Shown in pieces: positions 34,324-43,176 of a stretch of DNA of 63,503 bases. Source of the DNA: CBFIDE01 sp965661265 (GTDB lineage Bacteria > Bacteroidota > Bacteroidia > Flavobacteriales > Schleiferiaceae). The stretch lies in contig CBFIDE010000013.1 of NCBI GenBank assembly GCA_965661265.1, forward strand, positions 1 to 63,503. Reading direction: 5' to 3'. The notes beneath the pieces were generated by a model. That model made no database searches, was not told the DNA's origin, and saw only the letters and a list, made by a program, of their open reading frames with translations. Numbering within the stretch: position 1 is the stretch's first letter; each line of letters begins with the position of its first letter. The translations under genes and the position numbers were made by a program.

Positions 34324-34424
34324 CTTTTTTCTGTTTTCTCTTTAATCTAAATTTCAATTTCATCATCTAGAAAGAGCTTGCAATTCCTAATTCAAAGGAA
34401 ATCAGTGACTCTATCTAAGGGGCG

Positions 34425-34432
34425 CAAAAGTA
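34425..34432 (-). promoter_or_regulatory. -7 promoter box of hppA (TACTTTTG on the minus strand)
   Basis: Matches TAnnTTTG, 101 bases before the hppA ATG, implying a 5' UTR of roughly 95 bases. No riboswitch fold is obvious in that leader. Confidence 0.5.
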
Positions 34433-34460
34433 AATTAAATTGCCTTATCAGCCAAGAATA

Positions 34461-34494
34461 AAAAAAGCCACCCTTTATTATCATAAAAGGTGGC
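34461..34494 (-). terminator. Terminator after pdhB
   Basis: GCCACC...GGTGGC stem extended by CTTT/AAAG-type pairs (34467-34494), followed on the minus strand by a T-tract (34466-34461). It separates pdhB from the hppA promoter. Confidence 0.8.
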
Positions 34495-34516
34495 CTCAAT
34501 AATATATATCGTTTCT

Positions 34517-35500
34517 CTAGTTTTTATACATCACTCCTTTAACAGCGTCAATTACATCGCTTGCTGCAGGAAGAAATTCATTTACCAAGGTTGGGGCATA
34601 TGCCATCGGAGTATCTGAAGTTGTAATTCTTCTTATTGGAGCATCAAGATAATCAAACGCATCTCTTTGAACTACAAAACTAACTTCTGTAGCAATAGAA
34701 CCTAGTGGCCATGCCTCTTCAAGAATGACTAATCTATTTGTTTTCTTAACTGAAGCAATTACAGTGTCGTAATCAATAGGTCTAACCGTTCTAAGGTCTA
34801 TAACTTCAGCGTTTATTCCATCATTAGCTAGTTCATCAGCGGCTTTAAGAGCTTCTTTCAAAATCTTACCAAAGCTAACTATAGTTACATCGCTACCTTC
34901 TCTTATAATATTGGCTTTCCCAATTTCTAAAAGATATTCTTCTTCAGGGACCTCTCCTTTGTCTCCATACATTTGCTCAGATTCCATTATCAAAACAGGA
35001 TCATTATCTCTAATAGCAGATTTAAGCAAACCTTTGACATCATAAGGAGTAAAAGGAACTACTACTTTAAGTCCAGGTGTGTTGGCGTACCAACTTTCAA
35101 ATGCCTGAGAGTGAGTAGCAGCTAATTGGCCAGCAGAAGCCGTTGGACCCCTAAATACTATAGGAACATTTATTTGGCCACCGGACATTTGAAACATCTT
35201 TGCAGCATTATTAATGATTTGATCAATAGCAACCAAAGAGAAATTAAAAGTCATAAATTCTATAATTGGCCTTAGACCATTCATTGCAGATCCAATACCT
35301 ATCCCAGCAAATCCGAGCTCAGCAATAGGAGTATCAATCACCCTTTTTGAACCAAATTCATCGAGCATTCCTTTAGAAGCTTTATAGGCGCCGTTATACT
35401 CAGCAACCTCCTCGCCCATCAAATATACATTCTCATCACGGCGCATCTCCTCGCTCATGGCCTCAGCCACCGCCTCTCTATATTGTATTATTCTACTCAT
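34517..35500 (-). CDS. pdhB: Pyruvate dehydrogenase E1 component, beta subunit
   Basis: The beta subunit of the thiamine-diphosphate-dependent E1 that decarboxylates pyruvate. Recognised by REAVAEAMSEEMRRDENVYLMGEEVA at the start, RVIDTPIAELGFAGIGIGSA (with the cofactor-activating Glu), EFMTFNFSLVAIDQIINNAA, FRGPTASAGQLAATHSQAFE and VIDLRTVRPID. The 327-residue length is normal. Its usual partners, E1 alpha and the E2 component, are not adjacent, so the complex is encoded at separate loci. A 2-oxoisovalerate dehydrogenase beta subunit is possible but the sequence fits PdhB better. Confidence 0.93.
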   Translation of the reverse strand: MSRIIQYREAVAEAMSEEMRRDENVYLMGEEVAEYNGAYKASKGMLDEFGSKRVIDTPIAELGFAGIGIGSAMNGLRPIIEFMTFNFSLVAIDQIINNAAKMFQMSGGQINVPIVFRGPTASAGQLAATHSQAFESWYANTPGLKVVVPFTPYDVKGLLKSAIRDNDPVLIMESEQMYGDKGEVPEEEYLLEIGKANIIREGSDVTIVSFGKILKEALKAADELANDGINAEVIDLRTVRPIDYDTVIASVKKTNRLVILEEAWPLGSIATEVSFVVQRDAFDYLDAPIRRITTSDTPMAYAPTLVNEFLPAASDVIDAVKGVMYKN

Positions 35501-35605
35501 GTTTCAAATTTAAGCCAAGCAAAAATAGAAATTAATAAACATAAGCCTATATAAAATGTTGATGTGTACATCATTTAAATGATTTTTATCCCCCAATTTT
35601 TTAGT

Positions 35606-35613
35606 TATTTTTG
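35606..35613 (+). promoter_or_regulatory. -7 promoter box of the etfBA operon (TATTTTTG)
   Basis: Matches TAnnTTTG and lies 29 bases before the etfB ATG. Confidence 0.5.
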
Positions 35614-35642
35614 CAATTAGCAAAGTTTTAAAGTAAAGATAT

Positions 35643-36389
35643 ATGAAGGTACTAGTATGTATCAGCCATGTTCCGGATACTACATCCAAAATAAATTTCA
35701 CGGCAGATCAGAAAGCTCTAGATAAAAATGGAGTTCAGTTCGTAATCAATCCTTATGATGAGTTCGGACTGACAAGAGCAATTTGGTTAAAAGAGAAACA
35801 CGGAGGCACTGTTACAGTTGTCAATGTTGGCACCTCTGAAACCGACCCTACTTTAAGAAAAGCATTGGCAATAGGTGCTGATGACGCGATTAGAATAAAC
35901 GCAGAGCCCACTGATGCTTACTTTGTAGCAGAGCAATTGGCCGCTGTCGCTAAAGAAGGTGCTTACGATATAATTATTGCCGGTAGAGAAAGCATAGATT
36001 ATAACGGAGGTCAAGTTCCAGGTATGCTTGCCGCGATTTTAAATCAAGCTTTTATCAATGCGTGTATAGGTCTTGAAATTGAAGGCTCCAAAGCAAGTTT
36101 GATAAGAGAAATTGACGGTGGAAAGGAAAAGCTATCCGCTGAACTTCCTATTGTTATTGCAGGACAGAAGGGCTTAGTAGAAGAAAAGGATCTACGAATT
36201 CCTAATATGAGAGGTATTATGTCTGCTCGTACAAAACCATTACAAGTTAAAGAAGTAACAGAAGCTGCTAGCAAAACTACGGTTGGAAACTTCAGCAAGC
36301 CAGCTCCTAAGAGCGCAGTAAAAATGATTGATTCTGAGAATGTAGGTGAGCTAGTTCGCTTATTGCACGAGGAAGCTAAAGTAATTTAA
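35643..36389 (+). CDS. etfB: Electron transfer flavoprotein subunit beta
   Basis: Half of the ETF heterodimer, which takes electrons from acyl-CoA dehydrogenases and passes them to ETF-quinone oxidoreductase. Family features: MKVLVCISHVPDTTSKI, INPYDEFGLTRAIWLKE, AIGADDAIRI and the beta-subunit signature region AGRESIDYNGGQVPGMLAA. It is 248 residues long, as usual. etfA follows after 11 bases. The acyl-CoA dehydrogenases are not in the window. Confidence 0.95.
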   Translation: MKVLVCISHVPDTTSKINFTADQKALDKNGVQFVINPYDEFGLTRAIWLKEKHGGTVTVVNVGTSETDPTLRKALAIGADDAIRINAEPTDAYFVAEQLAAVAKEGAYDIIIAGRESIDYNGGQVPGMLAAILNQAFINACIGLEIEGSKASLIREIDGGKEKLSAELPIVIAGQKGLVEEKDLRIPNMRGIMSARTKPLQVKEVTEAASKTTVGNFSKPAPKSAVKMIDSENVGELVRLLHEEAKVI

Positions 36390-36400
36390 TACAGAAGAAA

Positions 36401-37366
36401 ATGTCAGTATTAGTATATATAGAAAATTGGGATGGTCAATTAAAGAAAGGAAGCTATGAGGCCGTTCAATACGCAGCTCAAACGGCTAAAATGATGGGTA
36501 CTGAAGCAATTGGCATCAGTTTAGGAAAAGTGACTTCAGGCCTTGAAGAATGCGGAAAGTACGGAATCAACAAAGTGATTTCTGTAGCCAACGGAATGGA
36601 TGAATTTAATAATTACAATTATGCTGATGCGATTGCTCAAGTAGCGAGTGAAAACAATGCGTCCACAGTAGTTATTTCATCTACTTTTAATGGAAAATCG
36701 ATTGCTCCTATACTTGCAGTAAAACAATCCTCTTCTTTAATTACTAATGTTTGCGAACTACCTTCAAGTACTAGTCCATTAACAGTTAAGAGATCTGTTT
36801 TTTCTTCAAAAGGTTTTGTAGAATATTCAGCAAGCTCAGATAAGAGCATCATCGCTTTCATTCCTAACTCTATTGGTTTAGAAGCAGGAGACGGAAGTGC
36901 CAGCGTAGAAGAAAAGTCTCTTAACGTAGGGGATTCACCGGCTATTCATGTTGACTCTGTTGATCGTGCTCAAGGAAAAATACCTCTACCAGAAGCTGAG
37001 TTAGTTGTTTCCGGAGGAAGAGGATTAAAAGCGGCTGACAACTGGGGAATTATTGAAGATCTTGCCGACACTTTAAATGCTGGAACAGCTTGTTCAAAGC
37101 CAGTTTCAGACATGGGCTGGAGACCTCATTCTGAACATGTTGGACAAACAGGAATTGCAATTAATCCTAACCTTTATATTGCTGTTGGGATATCAGGAGC
37201 GATCCAACACCTTGCGGGTGTAAGTAGTTCTAAAACAATTGTTGTTGTAAATACAGATTCAGAAGCGCCTTTCTTTAAAGCAGCAGACTACGGAATTGTA
37301 GGCGATGCCTTTGATGTTATTCCGAAATTAACTGCTGCTATTAAGGATTTCAAGGCGGCTAATTAA
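36401..37366 (+). CDS. etfA: Electron transfer flavoprotein subunit alpha
   Basis: The FAD-binding half of ETF. The C-terminal FAD domain shows VVSGGRGLKAADNWGIIEDL, KPVSDMGWRPHSEHVGQTG and the signature NLYIAVGISGAIQHLAGV. The length of 321 residues is normal. It lies directly after etfB, and its stop shares a base with the start of the bifunctional nuclease gene, so all three are co-translated. Confidence 0.95.
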   Translation: MSVLVYIENWDGQLKKGSYEAVQYAAQTAKMMGTEAIGISLGKVTSGLEECGKYGINKVISVANGMDEFNNYNYADAIAQVASENNASTVVISSTFNGKSIAPILAVKQSSSLITNVCELPSSTSPLTVKRSVFSSKGFVEYSASSDKSIIAFIPNSIGLEAGDGSASVEEKSLNVGDSPAIHVDSVDRAQGKIPLPEAELVVSGGRGLKAADNWGIIEDLADTLNAGTACSKPVSDMGWRPHSEHVGQTGIAINPNLYIAVGISGAIQHLAGVSSSKTIVVVNTDSEAPFFKAADYGIVGDAFDVIPKLTAAIKDFKAAN

Positions 37367-37998
37367 TGAACAAAGTTCGTTTGCAAATAAAGGGATTAAG
37401 CTACAGCCAAACTCAAACAGGTGCCTATGCACTTGTTTTAGGAGAAGAGGATGGGGAAAGAAGGCTTCCAATAATAATTGGAGGTTCTGAGGCACAAAGC
37501 ATTGCTATAGCCTTAGAAAAAGAAGTGAATCCTCCTAGGCCACTTACCCATGATCTCTTTAAAAATTTTGCAGACGCTTTTAATATTCAGTTAAAAGAAG
37601 TTGTGATTCATAAATTACAGGATGGAGTGTTTTATTCCATCCTGATTTGTGAATCTAATGGCGTTGAACATGTCTTGGATGCAAGAACATCTGATGCTGT
37701 TGCGTTGGCAATTCGTTTTCAAACTCCAATTTTTACCTATATGGAGATTCTTGATAAAGCAGGAATCATTATGAATGATCCTAAAGAAAACTTAAAAAAG
37801 AAAAAGGGAAACTATTCTGACCCTTTAGACCAAAAAACAGAGGAAGAAAACCAAGAAGAAAAGAAGGCCGAAAACAAAATTGACTATTCAAAAAAAGACA
37901 TCAAAGAACTCAATGCACTAATGTCCTTAGCAGTTGCTGATGAGAACTATGAACTAGCAGCTACTATTAGAGATGAGCTAGACCGCAGGACTAGCTAG
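37366..37998 (+). CDS. Bifunctional nuclease (DUF151) family protein with UvrB/UvrC motif
   Basis: A 210-residue protein with an N-terminal BFN/DUF151 domain (about 1-140: GAYALVLGEEDGERRLPIIIGGSEAQSIAIALE, HVLDARTSDAVALAIR). A charged linker (about 140-172) leads to a C-terminal UVR motif (about 174-208, IKELNALMSLAVADENYELA). This domain order is common in Bacteroidota. Plant and archaeal relatives show RNase/DNase activity; the role in bacteria is not established. One-base overlap with etfA suggests coupled translation. Confidence 0.9.
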   Translation: MNKVRLQIKGLSYSQTQTGAYALVLGEEDGERRLPIIIGGSEAQSIAIALEKEVNPPRPLTHDLFKNFADAFNIQLKEVVIHKLQDGVFYSILICESNGVEHVLDARTSDAVALAIRFQTPIFTYMEILDKAGIIMNDPKENLKKKKGNYSDPLDQKTEEENQEEKKAENKIDYSKKDIKELNALMSLAVADENYELAATIRDELDRRTS

Positions 37999-38105
37999 AA
38001 TTAGATTTTAACAGCATGTGCAAAACTATTTCTTCTAAAGCACAGTGCTCATTTAAACTTCATTCTATTGTTTAGTAAATTTACGAGCTAAGAGCAGATT
38101 TGAGA

Positions 38106-39011
38106 ATGAAACAATATCACGATTTATTAGAAAGAGTATTAGCAGAAGGAAACCAGAAAGGTGATCGCACTGGAACTGGCACTCTCTCTGTCTTTGGACA
38201 TCAAATGCGCTTTAAGCTTTCAGAAGGCTTTCCTTTAATGACTACTAAAAAGGTACACCTTAAATCGATCATTCATGAACTTTTATGGTTTTTACAAGGT
38301 GATACTAATATTCAATACTTAGTTCAAAACGGGGTCAACATTTGGAATGAATGGCCATTTCAGAATTACCTTAATGAGAATGAACGTAGCAATGAATTTC
38401 CAAAGCACACTTCAGAATGGAAATCAGAGCTAAAAAACTTTGTTGAGCGAGTTAAGACTGACAACGCCTTTGCTCAAAAGTGGGGTGAATTAGGTCCTGT
38501 ATATGGTCATCAATGGAGAAATTTTGAAGGCATTGACCAAATAAGTCAACTAATAGATGATATTAAGTCCAATCCTAATTCCAGAAGATTAATCGTTTCA
38601 GCTTGGAATCCAAAAGATGTACCGATTATGGCTAAATCAGGTCTTCCACCTTGTCATACACTTTTTCAATTCTATGTAGCTGACGGTAAACTAAGCTGTC
38701 AATTATATCAAAGATCAGCTGATATCTTTTTAGGCGTTCCATTCAACATTGCTTCGTACGCCCTCTTTTGCATGATGGTAGCTCAAGTTTGCGGATTAGA
38801 ACCGGGCGATTTTGTTCATAGCTTTGGAGATGCACACATTTACTCTAACCATATGGATCAAGTCAAAGAGCAACTATCTAGAAGTTTTAGACCTTTACCT
38901 AGCATGACAATTAATCCTGAAGTAAAAAATATATTCTCCTTTAAATACGAAGATTTTAATTTAGAGAATTACGATCCTTGGCCATCAATTAAAGCAGCAG
39001 TTGCAGTATAA
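38106..39011 (+). CDS. thyA: Thymidylate synthase
   Basis: Methylates dUMP to dTMP using methylene-tetrahydrofolate. I chose the ATG at 38106 (MKQYHDLLERVL) over an in-frame TTG at 38100. The nucleophile is Cys183 in SGLPPCHTLFQFYV; the phosphate-binding NSRRLI and the C-terminal NYDPWPSIKAAVAV are present. At 301 residues it has the extra insert (about 80-125) of the longer, Lactobacillus casei-type enzymes. folA follows 74 bases later; it regenerates the tetrahydrofolate that ThyA oxidises. Confidence 0.97.
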   Translation: MKQYHDLLERVLAEGNQKGDRTGTGTLSVFGHQMRFKLSEGFPLMTTKKVHLKSIIHELLWFLQGDTNIQYLVQNGVNIWNEWPFQNYLNENERSNEFPKHTSEWKSELKNFVERVKTDNAFAQKWGELGPVYGHQWRNFEGIDQISQLIDDIKSNPNSRRLIVSAWNPKDVPIMAKSGLPPCHTLFQFYVADGKLSCQLYQRSADIFLGVPFNIASYALFCMMVAQVCGLEPGDFVHSFGDAHIYSNHMDQVKEQLSRSFRPLPSMTINPEVKNIFSFKYEDFNLENYDPWPSIKAAVAV

Positions 39012-39084
39012 TTAAACCTTCACAATAGAATAATAATAATTTGTGTAAGTTATTTGTCATATCAATCAATTAAAACTTCAAGAA

Positions 39085-39576
39085 GTGGATATTACAATCA
39101 TAGCAGCAGTTGCTCAAAATAGAGTTATAGGTAAGGACAACGACCTCATCTGGTACATTCCTGATGACCTTAAGCACTTTAAGAAGCTCACTGCAGGACA
39201 TCATATAATCATGGGTAGAAAAACCTACGAAAGTATGATGAGACCTCTTCCTAAAAGAGTGAACATCGTTATTTCTAGGGACCCAGACTATAGAGCTGAA
39301 GGTTGCCTAATGGCAACAAGCCTAGAAGAGGCAATCAAAATGGTGGATCCAATTGAAAATGAAGCTTTTATTATAGGAGGGGGAAGCATTTACGATTTAG
39401 CCTTAAACATGGCTACAAAGATGGAATTAACAGAAGTAAAAACAGAAGTTGATGGGGATACCTTCTTTCCTGATTTCGACAAATCTAAATGGGAACTTAT
39501 ATCAAGGGCTAATCAAGAGAACCCTGATGAAAGAAATGAATTTGAAGTGGAATACTTGAGTTATATAAAAAAATAA
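39085..39576 (+). CDS. folA: Dihydrofolate reductase
   Basis: Reduces dihydrofolate to tetrahydrofolate with NADPH, recycling the product of ThyA encoded just upstream. Start is GTG at 39085 (MDITIIAAVAQNRVIGKDNDLIW); no ATG fits the conserved first strand. Family residues include the active-site acid in IPDDLKHFKKLT, GRKTYESM, VISRD and IIGGGSIYDLAL. The length of 163 residues is typical. A strong terminator overlaps the stop codon. Confidence 0.96.
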   Translation: MDITIIAAVAQNRVIGKDNDLIWYIPDDLKHFKKLTAGHHIIMGRKTYESMMRPLPKRVNIVISRDPDYRAEGCLMATSLEEAIKMVDPIENEAFIIGGGSIYDLALNMATKMELTEVKTEVDGDTFFPDFDKSKWELISRANQENPDERNEFEVEYLSYIKK

Positions 39577-39601
39577 AGCCCTGAAATCAGGGCTTTATTT
39601 T
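39575..39601. terminator. Bidirectional terminator between folA and clpX
   Basis: AAAGCCCTG/CAGGGCTTT stem around AAAT (39575-39596), flanked by A- and T-rich runs. Its first bases overlap the folA stop codon. Confidence 0.88.
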
Positions 39602-39618
39602 TACAATTCTATTTAATC

Positions 39619-40860
39619 TTAACTCACGGCCTTTAATGCTTTAAGCGAAGACTTATTGATTTTCTTTTGAGCATATTCAGCATCAACAACTAGCTTTCTC
39701 TCTTCTTCTTGAGAAGGCAAATCAAACATCGCATCTGTTAAAATCGCTTCAATTATTGATCTTAATCCTCTAGCTCCTAATTTAAATTCAATTGCTTTCT
39801 CCACAATATAATCGAGGGCACTCTCTGTAAATTCTAATTCAACCTCATCAAGGCTAAACAGTTTATGATACTGCTTTGTGATAGCATTCTTTGGCTCTAC
39901 TAAAATTCTCTTTAAAGCCGAAGCATCTAAGGGATTTAGATGAGTCAATACTGGCATTCTACCAATGAGTTCAGGAATTAGGCCAAACGCCTTTAAATCT
40001 TGCGGACTAACATATTGTAGCATATTACCAAGATCCAATTGCTCTCGCTCTTTGGTATTATGAAAACCAACGGATTTGGTATTTAATCTATTTGCGATAT
40101 GTCTATTTATTCCAGCAAAAGCACCACCAGCCACAAATAAAATATTACTCGTATCTAATTCAATAAACTTTTGATCAGGATGCTTTCTACCTCCTTGAGG
40201 TGGAACATTCACTTTACTTCCTTCAAGAAGCTTCAGCAGTGCCTGCTGAACTCCCTCACCACTTACATCTCTAGTAATTGATGGATTGTCGCTCTTTCTG
40301 GCAATTTTATCAATTTCATCGATAAAAATAATACCTCTCTCTGCAGATTTTACATCATAATCAGCGGACTGAAGAAGTCTTGTTAAAATACTTTCAACAT
40401 CTTCTCCAACATAACCTGCCTCAGTTAAGACCGTAGCATCAACGATAGTAAATGGCACATTCAACATTCTGGCAATTGTTCTTGCCAAAAGAGTCTTTCC
40501 TGTACCTGTTTCTCCAACAATAACAATATTAGATTTATCCAACTCAACTTCCTCAGAAGCCGCAGGATTCATTAATCTTTTATAGTGATTGTAAACAGCA
40601 ACTGACAACACCTTCTTAGCAGTATCTTGACCAATTACATATTGATCCAGAAAAGTTTTAATCTCCAATGGTTTTACAAGACGTAAAGAACTACTCAGCT
40701 CCTTACGCTCCTTCATATCCATCTCTTCAACTACTATTCCGTAAGCTTGTCTTATACAATGATCACAAATGTGTCCATTGATACCCGCAATAAGAACATT
40801 AGTATCTTTTTTTTCACGTCCACAAAAGGAACAGCTTAGATTTTCTTTTTTACTACTCAT
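39619..40860 (-). CDS. clpX: ATP-dependent Clp protease ATP-binding subunit ClpX
   Basis: The AAA+ unfoldase that feeds substrates to ClpP. The start at 40860 (MSSKKENLSCSFCG) is favoured because a -7 promoter box lies at 40877-40884, inside the longer possible frame from 40887. The zinc-binding domain has Cys10, Cys13, Cys32 and Cys35. Walker A is GETGTGKT (116-123), Walker B FIDEIDKIA, and the pore and sensor segments are complete. The length is 413 residues. It is downstream of clpP in the tig-clpP-clpX cluster, with a gap of about 70 bases and its own promoter. Confidence 0.97.
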   Translation of the reverse strand: MSSKKENLSCSFCGREKKDTNVLIAGINGHICDHCIRQAYGIVVEEMDMKERKELSSSLRLVKPLEIKTFLDQYVIGQDTAKKVLSVAVYNHYKRLMNPAASEEVELDKSNIVIVGETGTGKTLLARTIARMLNVPFTIVDATVLTEAGYVGEDVESILTRLLQSADYDVKSAERGIIFIDEIDKIARKSDNPSITRDVSGEGVQQALLKLLEGSKVNVPPQGGRKHPDQKFIELDTSNILFVAGGAFAGINRHIANRLNTKSVGFHNTKEREQLDLGNMLQYVSPQDLKAFGLIPELIGRMPVLTHLNPLDASALKRILVEPKNAITKQYHKLFSLDEVELEFTESALDYIVEKAIEFKLGARGLRSIIEAILTDAMFDLPSQEEERKLVVDAEYAQKKINKSSLKALKAVS

Positions 40861-40876
40861 ACTCTTAGAATGTCTG

Positions 40877-40884
40877 CAAAGATA
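40877..40884 (-). promoter_or_regulatory. -7 promoter box of clpX (TATCTTTG on the minus strand)
   Basis: Matches TAnnTTTG and lies 16 bases before the ATG at 40860. It supports separate transcription of clpX from clpP and the shorter ClpX start. Confidence 0.55.
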
Positions 40885-40932
40885 CACAATCCCTTTAGCG
40901 TGTCTTTCACACTTAGTTATCGATCCATCTTA

Positions 40933-41610
40933 TTATTTTTCAGATGATCTTTTAGAAGTTAAAACTTCGTCAATCATACCATATTTCAAAGCTTCGTCTG
41001 AGCTCATCCAATAGTCTCTATCAGAATCCGCTTCAACCTTATCAAAATCTTGCTTACTATGGTGCGCAATAATTTGATACAGTTCTTTTTTAAGCCTCAA
41101 TATCTGTTGAAGAGAAATCTCCATATCAGAAGCTTGACCTTGAGCTCCGCCCATTGGTTGGTGAATCATTACTCTAGAATGCTTCAAAGCAGAACGTTTT
41201 CCGTCCGCACCAGCGCAAAGCAAAACAGCTCCCATTGATGCTGCCATACCTGTACAAATGGTGGCTACATCAGGATTAACAAGCTGCATAGTATCATAAA
41301 TACCCAGACCTGCATGCACCGACCCTCCTGGGCTATTCAAATAAATTTGAATATCCTTTTTAGAATCAACGCTTTCTAAGAATAATAGTTGGGCTTGTAC
41401 AATATTAGCAACTTGGTCATTAATGCCTGTTCCTAGAAAAATAATTCTGTCCATCATCAGTCTAGAGAATACATCCATCTGAGCAACATTCATTTGACGT
41501 TCCTCAATAATATAAGGTGTTAATGAAGACTCTAGGTAAGATTCAACATGCATTGAATTGATACCTTGATGACCAGTAGCATATTTCTTAAATTCTTTTC
41601 CGAAATCCAT
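40933..41610 (-). CDS. clpP: ATP-dependent Clp protease proteolytic subunit
   Basis: The serine peptidase chamber of ClpXP. The catalytic triad is Ser125 (GMAASMGAVL), His150 (VMIHQPMGG) and Asp199 (SDRDYW), with the family spacing of 25 and 49 residues. The 225-residue length includes an N-terminal extension of about 30 residues, common in Bacteroidota and probably cleaved. It sits between tig and clpX in the same orientation. Confidence 0.96.
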   Translation of the reverse strand: MDFGKEFKKYATGHQGINSMHVESYLESSLTPYIIEERQMNVAQMDVFSRLMMDRIIFLGTGINDQVANIVQAQLLFLESVDSKKDIQIYLNSPGGSVHAGLGIYDTMQLVNPDVATICTGMAASMGAVLLCAGADGKRSALKHSRVMIHQPMGGAQGQASDMEISLQQILRLKKELYQIIAHHSKQDFDKVEADSDRDYWMSSDEALKYGMIDEVLTSKRSSEK

Positions 41611-41640
41611 ATTTTAATATTTTGACTTTAAAGTAAACAA

Positions 41641-41668
41641 AAATGGCTCGACAAGTATCGAGCCATTT
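41641..41668 (-). terminator. Terminator between tig and clpP
   Basis: AAATGGCTCGA/TCGAGCCATTT hairpin (stem about 11 bases, 6-base loop) with a T-tract on the minus strand just after it. It should end most tig transcripts before clpP. Confidence 0.8.
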
Positions 41669-41693
41669 AAATTTTTATGACAAAAGTTCCGAA

Positions 41694-43034
41694 TTATTTG
41701 AGAGACTTTACAAAATCATCAAAACTTACTTCTTTCTCTTCCAACTTCACATTCTCCATAAAGAAGTTTAAAAGCTTGTCAGAGAAAACCTGATCAGACA
41801 TTCTTTGAGCTTCCTCACCATTCTCTAGAACTCTAGCCGCAATAGATTCCAACTCCTCTTCTTGAGGGCTTTGACCATATTGAGCCATTTGTTGAGCTAC
41901 CATTGCTTTGGTGAAGTCTTTTAATTCTTCATGAGTAACCTGAAGATCGTTTTCCTTCAAAACTTTATTCTCGATTAACTGCCACTTCATACTCTCCTCC
42001 ATTTCTGGATATTGCTTTTCAGCTTCTTCTTTAGTCATTGGCTTCTCGCCAGCAGTCTGAATCCACTTTGTCAAGAATTCTTTAGGAAGATCAAATTTTG
42101 TCTTCTTTAAAACAATTGCCTTGATATCATCATAGAATTTTCTTTTGCTTTCGCCGATAAACATTTGCTCAGCATCAGCTTTAATTTTTTCTCTGAAAGC
42201 TTCTTCAGAATCAACAGCACCTTCTCCAAATATTTTGTCAAAAAGCTCTTGATTTAATTCAGCAGCCTCAATTTTAGAAATTTCTTGAATTTCAATTTCA
42301 AATAAGTTAGTGCTAGATTCCAGTTCAACCGCTTCAACTGAAAGCAAGTTTGATAGATTAAAGCCATCCTTAAAGACCTTAGAAACATCTATTGTTAGCT
42401 TATCGCCTATTTTACTTCCAAGTAAAGACTTCATAGTCTTTTTATCTTCAATACTATCAGTAGCAATAGATGCAGCAGCATTTATTCCTCCTTCAACTTC
42501 TTGTCCCTTCTTATCAACTTCAACAAATTGGGCTTTTAAGATTGAATCGTCAACAATAGTTTCAGGCTGGCTCATTTTACCATATCGCTTAGCATAGTCT
42601 TCAACATATTTGTCAACCATCTTTTTGTCAGCAACAATCTTTAGATAAGGCACTTTAATTTTCTTATCTACTGCTAGATCAAAAACAGGGCTTAGACCTA
42701 ATTCAAATTCAAAAGAAAAATCCTTTTCATTGTCCCAGTCAATATCTGTTTGCTCTATTGGTAAAGGGTTTCCTAATATATCAAGATCCTCCTCTTTTAT
42801 ATGCGTATAGACAGCATCTTGAAGAATTGTATTTACTTCATCAATTAAAAGGCTCTTTCCATATTGCTTGCGCACAAGGCCAGCTGGCACCTTTCCAGGT
42901 CTGAATCCGGGAATAGAAGCATTCTTTCTATAATCCTTTAGTTTATTTTCAACTTTTTCTGAATAATCCGCCTGTGAAATTTTTACAGTTAAAATGGCAC
43001 TTAGATCACCTTTCTTTGAAGTACTTACGTTCAT
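41694..43034 (-). CDS. tig: Trigger factor (ribosome-associated chaperone)
   Basis: Binds the ribosome exit tunnel and shields nascent chains. The ribosome-binding signature GFRPGKVP is at 43-50. The C-terminal arms are helical and Glu-rich. At 446 residues it has the normal length, although the central PPIase-like region is divergent, as in other Bacteroidota members. A -7 promoter box lies 36 bases upstream. clpP and clpX follow, giving the classical tig-clpP-clpX order. Confidence 0.94.
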   Translation of the reverse strand: MNVSTSKKGDLSAILTVKISQADYSEKVENKLKDYRKNASIPGFRPGKVPAGLVRKQYGKSLLIDEVNTILQDAVYTHIKEEDLDILGNPLPIEQTDIDWDNEKDFSFEFELGLSPVFDLAVDKKIKVPYLKIVADKKMVDKYVEDYAKRYGKMSQPETIVDDSILKAQFVEVDKKGQEVEGGINAAASIATDSIEDKKTMKSLLGSKIGDKLTIDVSKVFKDGFNLSNLLSVEAVELESSTNLFEIEIQEISKIEAAELNQELFDKIFGEGAVDSEEAFREKIKADAEQMFIGESKRKFYDDIKAIVLKKTKFDLPKEFLTKWIQTAGEKPMTKEEAEKQYPEMEESMKWQLIENKVLKENDLQVTHEELKDFTKAMVAQQMAQYGQSPQEEELESIAARVLENGEEAQRMSDQVFSDKLLNFFMENVKLEEKEVSFDDFVKSLK

Positions 43035-43070
43035 ATTTATTCTTTTGATTTAGCTCGAAAAAACGGACGG

Positions 43071-43078
43071 CAAATGTA
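43071..43078 (-). promoter_or_regulatory. -7 promoter box of tig (TACATTTG on the minus strand)
   Basis: Matches TAnnTTTG and lies 36 bases before the tig ATG. Confidence 0.5.
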
Positions 43079-43176
43079 CTCAAAATACTGCTACTCAAAA
43101 ACATCTGTCCATAAAAGCTTACTTTAATTACTCAGTAATCAAAAAAAAGGTATTTTTATGTCCGAAAATATTAAAT

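Noticed and set aside
34324..34424. Riboswitch in the hppA leader
   Set aside because: The leader is about 95 bases long, but I saw no recognisable aptamer core or terminator/antiterminator pair.
40861..40887. Longer ClpX N-terminus starting at 40887
   Set aside because: The extra residues lie over a -7 promoter box and the conserved zinc domain starts right after the ATG at 40860.
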